From positions 920 through 27,496 of the forward strand of contig DBXB01000022.1 of NCBI GenBank assembly GCA_002309155.1: 26,577 bases of DNA, given 5' to 3'. Both the position numbers and the translations under genes were made by a program. Below the pieces are notes generated by a model. It was not told the origin of the DNA. It saw nothing but the letters and a program-made list of their open reading frames with translations, and did no database searches. Origin of the DNA: Bacteroidales bacterium UBA1223 (GTDB taxonomy: Bacteria > Bacteroidota > Bacteroidia > Bacteroidales > P3). Below, one piece after another: positions 1 through 7,159 of this stretch (within the stretch, counting starts at the first letter, position 1; the number at the start of each line of letters is the position of its first letter).

Positions 1-354
1 GACCGCGGCGCCAAAGTCGTCGCCACCGGCTATGCCGACATGGGATTCGACGTCGATATGGGACCTCTCTTCCAAACTCCCGCCGAAGCAGCCAAGCAAG
101 CCGTCGAGAACGACGTCCACATCGTTGGCGCCAGCTCCCTCGCCGCAGGTCACAAGACCCTCCTCCCGCAGCTCATCGAGGAACTCAAGAAACTCGGTCG
201 TGAGGACATCATGGTCGTAGCCGGAGGCGTCATACCCCCGCAGGACTACCAGTGCCTCTTCGACGCCGGAGTAGCCGCCGTCTTTGGTCCCGGCACCCCG
301 GTAGCCGAAAGCGCCATCAAGATGATGGAACTCCTCAACGCCGTGAAAGAATAA
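1..354 (+). CDS. mutB: Methylmalonyl-CoA mutase, C-terminal part (5' end outside window)
   Basis: This is the last 117 codons of the large subunit of adenosylcobalamin-dependent methylmalonyl-CoA mutase, which interconverts succinyl-CoA and (R)-methylmalonyl-CoA in the cytoplasm. The fragment opens with Asp-Arg-Gly, the end of the DxHxxG cobalamin-binding motif; the cobalt-coordinating His would be the residue just before the window. It continues with family landmarks of the Rossmann-like B12 domain: TGYADMGFDVDMGPLFQTP, VGASSLAAGHKTL, AGGVIPPQDY and FGPGTPV. The gene is read in frame from base 1 to a TAA stop, so the 3' end is complete. Third codon positions are strongly C-rich compared with downstream genes, as expected of a well-expressed metabolic gene. 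A strong terminator follows about 20 bp later, so the next gene is a separate unit. The family assignment is secure; the partner subunit cannot be seen. Confidence 0.95.
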   Translation, partial: DRGAKVVATGYADMGFDVDMGPLFQTPAEAAKQAVENDVHIVGASSLAAGHKTLLPQLIEELKKLGREDIMVVAGGVIPPQDYQCLFDAGVAAVFGPGTPVAESAIKMMELLNAVKE

Positions 355-372
355 GACGGTAATTTTTCATAG

Positions 373-419
373 CAGATTGGCCGCTGCCTGGCAACACGGG
401 TAGCGGCTATCTGTTTTTT
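373..419 (+). terminator. Rho-independent terminator after mutB
   Basis: An imperfect but long hairpin runs from 373 to 413. The left arm CAGAT-T-GGCCGCTGCC pairs with GGGTAGCGGC-T-ATCTG, with one T-T mismatch and one bulged G, around a loop of about nine bases. Six consecutive T residues follow (414-419). It lies 18 bp past the mutB stop and before the promoter of the next gene. Confidence 0.85.
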
Positions 420-453
420 CTGTTGTCAAGTTTGAGGTAACGGAAAATTTAAT

Positions 454-485
454 TTTCAAACTGTTACAAAAAAATAGTATATTTG
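454..485 (+). promoter_or_regulatory. Bacteroidota-type promoter for the M28 peptidase gene
   Basis: The -7 element TATATTTG at 478-485 matches the Bacteroidota consensus TAnnTTTG exactly. A weak -33 box (TTTC, 454-457) stands 20 bp upstream, within the usual spacing. Transcription would start near 491-493. That leaves a leader of about 55 nt to the ATG at 548 but only about 10 nt to the ATG at 503, which favours the downstream start. Confidence 0.65.
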
Positions 486-547
486 CATAGTCGCATAGGA
501 ATGTGCGATTGTGTAAATTGTTTATTGTTAGCAAAATAAATACTAAT

Positions 548-2233
548 ATGTATAATTTATATCATTGTAAAAAAGCGCTGGCGGTGTTGTCTCTGGCGTT
601 TGTTGCCATTTCGATTCCCGTTAAGACGATGGCGCAGGAGGTGAACATCGACACTATCATGAAGCACATCATAGAGCTCTCGTCGGAACGCTATGAGGGC
701 CGTCAAGCCGGAACCTACGGCTATAATGCTGCGGTGAAATACTGCGTCGAGGTACTGGAATCGTATGGAGTGGAACCTGCCGGCGAGGACGGCGGATGGC
801 TGCAGGAGTTCGACGTGGAGTGCAACGAGATTGACAACTGCACATTCCACACCTACCTGCCTGGTGCTAAAAATCACGACACCTACTCGCTGGGTCGTGA
901 CTTCTCGTGCGCCGCTATGACGGGTCGTGGATATGCTGACGCCAACGTGGTGTTCTGCGGCTACGGTTTGGACGCTTCTGCTTACGACGAGTACGCCAAC
1001 GTCGATGCGCGTGGCAAGATTGTGATTGTTGCGAGCGGTGTGCCGAATTTCCTGCCCAGCGACATAACCGACCGCTATGCTACCTTGCGCGACAAGGCTC
1101 GCGTGGCCAAGATGCACGGTGCGGTGGCTCTGGTGTCAATCAACATGTCGAAGACCTGTGGCGACATCGAGGTGCAATGCAGGGGATATAACGGCAAGCT
1201 GCCTCATCTGGCTACCTTCCCCATCATACAACCTACGAAATACTGCGCCGAGTCGCTCTTCCGTGGTGAGGAGATGCCGTTGGACGAAGCCATTGCTAAA
1301 ATACAGGAGGATCACAAACCTCATTCCTTTGCTTTCAACAAGAAATTTGAGATAGAGACGAACACAAGATATCGTGCCAGCGCCCCGACCTACAACATCG
1401 TTGGTATAATGCATGGCGCAAGCAAGAAGGTGAAGCGTGAGTATATAGTCCTCGGTGCACATCTGGATCATGTGGGTCGTCAGGGTGAGACCTGCTTATA
1501 TCCTGGTGCCGACGACGATGCCTCGTCGGTGGCGGCGTTGCTTGAGACGGCTCGTATTCTGTCGGAACTGCCTGTTGACAAGAAACCTTCACGCAGCGTG
1601 GTGTTTGTGATTTTCTCGGGTTCCGAGCAACTGGACAAGGGCACATACGAGTTCATCGACCACTTCCGCTATCAAGGCCGCATCGAGGCTTTCTTGAGCA
1701 TCGACTGCATAGGTTCCGGCGATAGCATTGATGTGCGCGGAAACGCCCGCTACCCGAACCTGTGGGGCGTGGCTTGCCACAACGACTCGCTCTACACCCA
1801 TGCGATGGGTCGTGCCAAGAAGACTATAAAGGTCTATGCCACCGAAGAGGAGCTGGCCGAGCGTGCAAAGCAGAAAAAGCTCGAAGAGAAGGAAGCTGCC
1901 AAAGATCCCAAGAAGATGAAGGCTTTGAAGAAAAAGAAACCGACCGGCAACGAGAAGTTCTCAGAGCAGGTGGTGGAAGGTTTCCAGACGATGCCTTCGG
2001 GCGACGCGCTTGCGTTCCAGCCGCTGGAGATCCCGTCGCTGGTGTTCACAACCTTCAACGGAAAGCAGCATACGCATACGACTTACGATATTGCGGAGAA
2101 TATCAACCGGGCGACGCTTACCAAGGCTGCATCGTTGGTGTATCACACGCTCTGGGATTTGACTAGAGGCTACTACCGCGGTCGCACCTACGAGTCGAAG
2201 CTGCAGGTCTATGGACCTCTGATTGATGATTGA
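548..2233 (+). CDS. Secreted M28-family peptidase (aminopeptidase-like), possible active-site variant
   Basis: This is a 561-residue exported protein. I chose the ATG at 548 because it begins a clean signal peptide (positive N-terminus, hydrophobic core at about 10-25, cleavage near VKTMA-QE); an in-frame ATG at 503 would add 15 residues in front. A PA-like insert (about 120-240, GYGLDASAYDEY) precedes the M28 zinc domain. Metal-ligand motifs are visible: GAHLDH (H305, D307), PGADDDASS (D322-D324), the Glu of GSEQ (E360), IDCIG (D386), and a C-terminal His (508 or 510). The family's paired Glu-Glu is Ser-Glu here: S359 stands where the catalytic general base is expected. A Lys/Glu-rich insert (about 428-472) lies between the last two ligands. 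M28 enzymes are di-zinc aminopeptidases or carboxypeptidases; with this substitution, activity is uncertain. It leads the gldF-gldG run. Confidence 0.88.
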   Translation: MYNLYHCKKALAVLSLAFVAISIPVKTMAQEVNIDTIMKHIIELSSERYEGRQAGTYGYNAAVKYCVEVLESYGVEPAGEDGGWLQEFDVECNEIDNCTFHTYLPGAKNHDTYSLGRDFSCAAMTGRGYADANVVFCGYGLDASAYDEYANVDARGKIVIVASGVPNFLPSDITDRYATLRDKARVAKMHGAVALVSINMSKTCGDIEVQCRGYNGKLPHLATFPIIQPTKYCAESLFRGEEMPLDEAIAKIQEDHKPHSFAFNKKFEIETNTRYRASAPTYNIVGIMHGASKKVKREYIVLGAHLDHVGRQGETCLYPGADDDASSVAALLETARILSELPVDKKPSRSVVFVIFSGSEQLDKGTYEFIDHFRYQGRIEAFLSIDCIGSGDSIDVRGNARYPNLWGVACHNDSLYTHAMGRAKKTIKVYATEEELAERAKQKKLEEKEAAKDPKKMKALKKKKPTGNEKFSEQVVEGFQTMPSGDALAFQPLEIPSLVFTTFNGKQHTHTTYDIAENINRATLTKAASLVYHTLWDLTRGYYRGRTYESKLQVYGPLIDD

Positions 2234-2297
2234 TGTGCTGATGCCTCGGTAGTCAGAATACTCAAAACATAGAACTTAAAACTTTTCAACTTCTCCG

Positions 2298-3035
2298 ATG
2301 TGGACGTTATATAAGAAAGAACTTTCGGGTTTCTTTTCGTCGATTGTGGGCTATTTGGCCATAGTTGTTTTTCTGGTGCTGATAGGGCTTATGCTTTGGG
2401 TGTTCAGCACCCCGTTCAATGTGCTGGATGACGGTTTCTCGGCTATGGACGGCTTCTTTTTCATAGCTCCGCTGCTCTACCTCTTCCTTATCCCTGCCAT
2501 AACGATGCGTATGTTTGCCGAAGAGAAGCGTGGCGGCACCATGGAATTCCTGCTGACCAAGCCGCTCGGCGACACGGCTATAGTGTTTTCAAAATTCCTG
2601 GCGGGGTTGACTCTGGTGTTCATCTCGCTACTGCCCACCCTGGTGGTTTATTTCACCATCTATGCCTTAGGCGACCCCGTTGGCAATATCGACACGGGCA
2701 GCGTCTGCGGCTCATACATCGGCCTTTTGTTCCTTGGCGGGGCCTTTGTGGGAATAGGCCTGTTCGCAAGCGCTATCACAAACAACCAGATTGTCGCCTT
2801 CATCGTGGCGGTGGTGCTTTCGGTGTTCATGTACCTGGGGTTTGAGGGAATCTACCAGATGGGCTTCCTCGGCAAGGCCGACTTGTTCATCAAGTCGTTG
2901 GGCATGCGTCACCACTACGAGTCCATCAGCCGCGGTGTGATCGACACTCGCGACCTCATCTACTATCTCAGCGTCATCGCCATTGCGATAATGGCAACTC
3001 GCATGGTTCTCCAGAGCCGCAAATGGAAGAAGTAG
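2298..3035 (+). CDS. gldF: GldF, ABC-2 type permease of the gliding-associated ABC transporter
   Basis: This 245-residue integral membrane protein has six predicted hydrophobic segments, at about 14-35, 53-72, 98-122, 138-160, 165-185 and 218-238. The cytoplasmic loop after the second segment holds EEKRGGTMEFLLTKP (75-89), the characteristic loop of ABC-2 permeases of the GldF/NosY type. The length fits GldF of Bacteroidota. In Flavobacterium, GldF works with the ATPase GldA and with GldG and is required for gliding; many non-gliding Bacteroidales keep the genes with unknown substrate. It sits 64 bp after the peptidase gene with no recognisable promoter between, and 55 bp before gldG, so co-transcription is likely. 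No ATPase gene lies in the window. Confidence 0.9.
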   Translation: MWTLYKKELSGFFSSIVGYLAIVVFLVLIGLMLWVFSTPFNVLDDGFSAMDGFFFIAPLLYLFLIPAITMRMFAEEKRGGTMEFLLTKPLGDTAIVFSKFLAGLTLVFISLLPTLVVYFTIYALGDPVGNIDTGSVCGSYIGLLFLGGAFVGIGLFASAITNNQIVAFIVAVVLSVFMYLGFEGIYQMGFLGKADLFIKSLGMRHHYESISRGVIDTRDLIYYLSVIAIAIMATRMVLQSRKWKK

Positions 3036-3090
3036 TTGGAGGTGGGCGATAAGTTGTCAGTGGTAAGTAATTTGATAATTCCGGTATCTG

Positions 3091-4866
3091 ATGTCTCTCG
3101 ATAAAAATAAACTTAAAGAAAACAAGAATAACGACAGCCGCAAACGGCAGAGTTGGTTCGAATTCGGGATTGCTTTGCTGGTTGTGGTGTTTGTGAACGT
3201 GATAAGTGCGTTCCTTTTCGGCCGACTCGACCTTACAGACGACCACCGCTACTCGCTGTCGAAATCGACCAAAGAACTGTTGAAGGGTGTCGATGAGCCT
3301 ATATTGTTCAGGGTATATCTCGATGGTAATGACCTGCCGGCCGACTTCAAACGCCTGCGCAACGAGACCAAGGAGATTCTCAACCAGTTCAGGGCTTACA
3401 ACCGTAATGTCGATTACGAGTTTGTTAATCCGGGCAATCTGCCGAGCGACAAGGAGCGCAACGAACTCTACAAGGACCTTATCTCGCACGACATACAGCC
3501 TTCTTCGGTCAGCCAGCGCAGCAGCAACGGTGTGTCGCAGATGGTTTTGATTCCAGCGGCGGAGATTACGTATAAGGGCAACAAGGCATACGTTCAACTG
3601 CTGCAAAGCCAGCAGTATGTTTCGGAGTCGGACGAGGTGAACAACTCAATCCAGAACCTCGAATACCAGCTCTCTAACGCAGTCCGCACGCTCTCGCGCT
3701 CGATGAAGCCGGTAGTGGCCTTCTCTATGGGGCACGGCGAGCTGCCTATGGCAAACCTCTATGAAATTCAGCGTTCGCTGTATGAGAACTACACTCTCGA
3801 CACTGTTACATTGAACGAGAACGTCAACGCATTGCGCAAGGTGGTGAGGGGTTCTGATTCGTCATACACCTTCCTGCCAAAGTACGATGTGCTGGTAGTG
3901 GCCAAGCCGACCAAGACTTTCTCTGACAAGGATCTGTTCGTTCTTGACCAGTTTGTGATGATGGGTGGCAGGGTGCTGTGGCTTATCGATGCGATGGATG
4001 CCGACATGGACAGCCTTGCTGTGAATCCGCAAGCAGTGTCGGTACGTCTGCCTTTGGGTATGGACGAACTGTTCTATGCCTACGGTGTCAGGATAAACAC
4101 CGACCTGGTTATGGACATTCGTTGCCGACCCATTCCGATGGTTGTCGGGCAGGTGGGCGACCGTCCTCAGTACAACTTCACCCCATGGTACTACTTCCCG
4201 GACCTTATCCCTGTGTCTGACCATCCGATTGTGCGCAATCTGGACATCATAAAGAGCGACTTCGTGAGTTCGATACAGTTGCTTGACAATTCCGACGATA
4301 TTTCAAAGACGGTGTTGCTTTCGACATCTGAATACTCGAGGGTGAAGAATGCTCCTGTCATTATAGACCTCAACGAAACACGTCAGGAGCCTGACCAGAG
4401 GCTTTACAACCGCAAGAACCTGCCGGTGGCCGTCCTGCTGCAGGGCACCTTCCGCTCCATGTGGGTGCATCGTCTGCCTTCGGGTTTCACCAAACTGCCG
4501 GAGATTGGCTACCGCGACACAAGTCTGCCTACCAAGATGATTGTGGTTTCGGACGGCGACATCATCAAGAACCGCTACAACCGCAACGACGGCACCACCT
4601 ATCCGCTTGGCTACGACAGCTATACCAATACAATGTATGCCAACAAGGAGTTCCTGCTCAACGCCATCAACTATCTCGCTGGCAATGACGACGCGATGGC
4701 GTCTCGTGGCAAGAGTGTGCAGCTGAGGAAACTTGATGTGGTGAAGTCGAAGAATTCGGCTGTGACGGTTAAGATTGTCAATATCGTGGTGCCGGTAGCG
4801 CTTCTGGCGCTGGCGGGAGTGATAATCTATTTTGTGCGGAGGGCGAGGTATATCAAACGTAAGTGA
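3091..4866 (+). CDS. gldG: GldG, auxiliary component of the gliding-associated ABC transporter
   Basis: This 591-residue protein has a charged cytoplasmic N-terminus, one transmembrane segment (about 26-46), a long extracytoplasmic region and a second transmembrane segment near the C-terminus (about 563-584) followed by a basic tail. The extracytoplasmic part carries typical GldG/ABC_transp_aux features: the DLTDDHRYSLSKSTKELL opening, a glutamine-amidotransferase-like fold region (VVAFSMGHGELPM; YDVLVVAKPTKTFSDKDL; MMGGRVLWLID), and NGVSQMVLIPAAEI-type strands. The length and topology match the family. It follows gldF directly, as in other Bacteroidota, and is taken as the periplasmic partner of the GldF permease. 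The molecule handled by the complex is not known. Confidence 0.9.
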   Translation: MSLDKNKLKENKNNDSRKRQSWFEFGIALLVVVFVNVISAFLFGRLDLTDDHRYSLSKSTKELLKGVDEPILFRVYLDGNDLPADFKRLRNETKEILNQFRAYNRNVDYEFVNPGNLPSDKERNELYKDLISHDIQPSSVSQRSSNGVSQMVLIPAAEITYKGNKAYVQLLQSQQYVSESDEVNNSIQNLEYQLSNAVRTLSRSMKPVVAFSMGHGELPMANLYEIQRSLYENYTLDTVTLNENVNALRKVVRGSDSSYTFLPKYDVLVVAKPTKTFSDKDLFVLDQFVMMGGRVLWLIDAMDADMDSLAVNPQAVSVRLPLGMDELFYAYGVRINTDLVMDIRCRPIPMVVGQVGDRPQYNFTPWYYFPDLIPVSDHPIVRNLDIIKSDFVSSIQLLDNSDDISKTVLLSTSEYSRVKNAPVIIDLNETRQEPDQRLYNRKNLPVAVLLQGTFRSMWVHRLPSGFTKLPEIGYRDTSLPTKMIVVSDGDIIKNRYNRNDGTTYPLGYDSYTNTMYANKEFLLNAINYLAGNDDAMASRGKSVQLRKLDVVKSKNSAVTVKIVNIVVPVALLALAGVIIYFVRRARYIKRK

Positions 4867-4900
4867 GACTTTTAAAGTCCAGGAAAATCCATAAAAGTAT

Positions 4901-5989
4901 ATGAAGAAGAAACGCAACGTCATTATATTAGTGGTCACATGTGTACTTGGTATTGTGGCTGCGCTTTTGGTTCTGTTGCTGAACCACCGGTCAACCCTTG
5001 ACGACTTCGCCGTCAAGAATCCAGAGACCATCACTCGTATTTTCATGGCAAACAACAGAGGTCACCGTGTGTTGTTGACTCACGATCTGGAGAATACCAG
5101 TGATTCGGCATGGATGGTTGATGAAAAGTACTATGCAAGTCAGCCTATGATCGAGATGCTTGTCAACACAATGGCAAGCATGCGTATCAGAGAGAAAATA
5201 AACCGAGCCGCATTGCCCAACGTGGTCAAGGACCTCTCTGCCAACAACGTCAAGGTGGAAGTCTATCAGATGGTCTATCGCATCGACTGGTTCAAGGGCA
5301 AGTTGAAACTTTTCCCGCACGAGAAGAAGACCGTGACGTATTATGTGGGGCATGAGACGAGGGATATGATGGGTTCGTACATACTGCGTGACGGCGACAA
5401 AGAGCCTTACGTTATTTACATGCCTGGGCTGCGCGGTATGATTAACACAAGGTTTATTGCCGACCCAATACCATGGCGCAGCCATCGGATAATGAAACTT
5501 GACGTTAAGAACATAGAGCGTGTCGAACTCGACATCGCTGCCGCTCCCGACCAGTCCTATTCTGTGGTGCGTGAGGGCGAGGGATTCTATTTCGAATGTG
5601 GTGAGCCTCGTATGAGGGCTGAGTCGTTCGACACCGCACGGGTGGCTCAGATGCTCTCATCGTTCACCAACCTCAACTTTGACGAATATGCTATGGCGGT
5701 GCCAAAGGTGGAGATTGACAGCGTCTTCTCGAAAGCGCCGAAGACGGTGCTCACGGTGACCGACCGTGCTGGCAACCGTCGCGAGGTCAAGACCTACGTG
5801 AAATACACTAATCCTGACGACCTCAAGGCTATGCCTGACACGGCGATGTACCAAGTGTTCGACATCAACCGTCTGTATGCTATCATTGACTCGAAAGACA
5901 CGGTGCTGATTCAGTATTTTGTATTCGACAACATACTCCAACCTGCTTCGTTCTTCCTGGGCAACGAACGCTACCATGTGGCATTATAG
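4901..5989 (+). CDS. DUF4340-family membrane-anchored protein, GldFG companion
   Basis: This 362-residue protein has a Lys/Arg-rich start, a single N-terminal transmembrane anchor (about 7-27, VIILVVTCVLGIVAALLVLL) and a soluble extracytoplasmic remainder rich in beta-strand-like alternation (for example VERVELDIAAAP, VLTVTDRAGN). The overall pattern agrees with DUF4340 proteins, which are regularly found beside GldG-type ABC auxiliary genes. The gene begins 34 bp after gldG, without promoter or terminator between them, so it probably makes a third component of the same envelope machine. No catalytic motif is visible. The family assignment rests on pattern and context and is less secure than for its neighbours. 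Confidence 0.75.
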   Translation: MKKKRNVIILVVTCVLGIVAALLVLLLNHRSTLDDFAVKNPETITRIFMANNRGHRVLLTHDLENTSDSAWMVDEKYYASQPMIEMLVNTMASMRIREKINRAALPNVVKDLSANNVKVEVYQMVYRIDWFKGKLKLFPHEKKTVTYYVGHETRDMMGSYILRDGDKEPYVIYMPGLRGMINTRFIADPIPWRSHRIMKLDVKNIERVELDIAAAPDQSYSVVREGEGFYFECGEPRMRAESFDTARVAQMLSSFTNLNFDEYAMAVPKVEIDSVFSKAPKTVLTVTDRAGNRREVKTYVKYTNPDDLKAMPDTAMYQVFDINRLYAIIDSKDTVLIQYFVFDNILQPASFFLGNERYHVAL

Positions 5990-6042
5990 CTGCCACTTAC
6001 CCGTTGTCAACTGTCTATTCAACAATAACGAATCACTCAATC

Positions 6043-6810
6043 TTGAACAAGCCTCTTATACTTATCACCAACGACGACGGTTTTGCGTCGAAAGGTCTTC
6101 GTGTACTGGATGAAGTTGCGCAGGAGTTCGGCGATGTTGTGGTGATGGCTCCGGAACGTAATTCTTCCGGTATGGGCCACTCCATAACCACCAACCGTCC
6201 TTTGCGTGTGCGCACCATAAAACTCTCCGACGGGTTGCAGGTGTATGCTTGTGACGGAACGCCGGTTGACTGTGTAAAACTCGCAACTGAATATTTCTGT
6301 CCGCGCCAACCTGACCTTGTGCTTTCAGGTATCAACCACGGCAGCAACTCGTCTGTCAACGTCATTTACAGCGGCACGATGGGTGCTGTCGTCGAGTCAA
6401 CCATCAACGGTTTCGATGCTGTCGGCTTCTCCTACCTCGACCACAACGACGATGCTGACTTCTCGCCTTGTGTGCCATACATCCGACATATAATCGGTAA
6501 GGTGCTGGAGGATGGTTTGCCCACCAATGTCTCTCTTAACGTTAATTTCCCTAAGTTGAAAGTTGGAGAGTTGAAAGGACTGCGTGTATGCCGTGAGGCT
6601 CAAGCCAGATGGGCCGACAGTTTCGAGAAACGCACTGACCCGAACGGTAGGCCTTATTGGTGGCTTACTGGCAAGTTCGAATGTGACGATGCGGTGGAAG
6701 GCACCGACGAGTGGGCTTTGGCCAACGGATATGTATCAGTCGTGCCGATTCACCCCGACTATACGCGGCACGATGCCATTTCGGAGGTGGAAAACATGCT
6801 GTGCAACTGA
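6043..6810 (+). CDS. surE: 5'/3'-nucleotidase SurE
   Basis: SurE is a metal-dependent phosphatase acting on 5'- and 3'-nucleoside monophosphates. The 255-residue product opens with PLILITNDDG, which carries the paired metal-binding Asp residues. It then shows NSSGMGHSITTNRPLR and SGINHGSNSSVNVIYSGTMGAVVES, the other two conserved blocks of the family, and the C-terminal VSVVPIHPDYT. The protein almost certainly starts at a TTG: codon 6043 is placed exactly where SurE proteins begin, another TTG lies at 6004, and no in-frame ATG occurs in about the preceding 100 nt. A short direct repeat (AGTTGAAAG at 6554 and 6569) encodes the segment LKVGELKG, in a loop where relatives have unrelated residues. 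It follows the DUF4340 gene closely. Confidence 0.93.
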   Translation: MNKPLILITNDDGFASKGLRVLDEVAQEFGDVVVMAPERNSSGMGHSITTNRPLRVRTIKLSDGLQVYACDGTPVDCVKLATEYFCPRQPDLVLSGINHGSNSSVNVIYSGTMGAVVESTINGFDAVGFSYLDHNDDADFSPCVPYIRHIIGKVLEDGLPTNVSLNVNFPKLKVGELKGLRVCREAQARWADSFEKRTDPNGRPYWWLTGKFECDDAVEGTDEWALANGYVSVVPIHPDYTRHDAISEVENMLCN

Positions 6811-6814
6811 AACC

Positions 6815-7102
6815 ATGAAAAAACTATTCCAACAAAACAGTGTGTATATCGGCATGCTTGCCGAATTGCTTTCTATCGTGGTCCCTGCAGTGCTGCTTTA
6901 TGTGGTGCTGCTTTTGCTCAATATTACGCCGATGTCGCGCATTCGCTGGTTTGCAGGGGTCTTCATCCCGGGCATATTGGTTGTGCGGGCCTATGCCAAG
7001 AAGAAAGAATTTCCCAAGGCTACAAAGGCCTCTGTCGTTACCTTCTTTGTCTGCTTCATTGGTTTTATGGTTTATCTTGGAATGACAAGGCAGCTGCTGT
7101 GA
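6815..7102 (+). CDS. Small membrane protein between surE and lpxB
   Basis: This 95-residue protein starts at an ATG four bases after the surE stop. It has hydrophobic segments at about 13-36 (AELLSIVVPAVLLYVVLLLL), about 45-58 and about 71-90, separated by a basic stretch (AYAKKKEFPKATKAS), so it probably spans the membrane two or three times. Its tight placement between surE and lpxB indicates co-translation with surE. I do not recognise a family or assign a function. The alternative reading, that this is a chance reading frame, is unlikely given the clean start, the operon spacing and the coherent topology. Confidence 0.8.
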   Translation: MKKLFQQNSVYIGMLAELLSIVVPAVLLYVVLLLLNITPMSRIRWFAGVFIPGILVVRAYAKKKEFPKATKASVVTFFVCFIGFMVYLGMTRQLL

Positions 7103-7159
7103 TTTCTACTAACTGTCAACTATTGACCACTGCAAATTTAACATCAAAAAACTAATCTC

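Noticed and set aside
557..1117. 186-codon open frame on the minus strand
   Set aside because: It is antisense to the M28 peptidase gene, with a His/Val-rich shadow composition.
2974..3606. 210-codon open frame on the minus strand
   Set aside because: It is antisense to gldF and gldG and has no domain or start context of its own.
4303..5055. 250-codon open frame on the minus strand
   Set aside because: It lies antisense across gldG and the DUF4340 gene, both clearly coding, and its protein has shadow-like composition with no domain.
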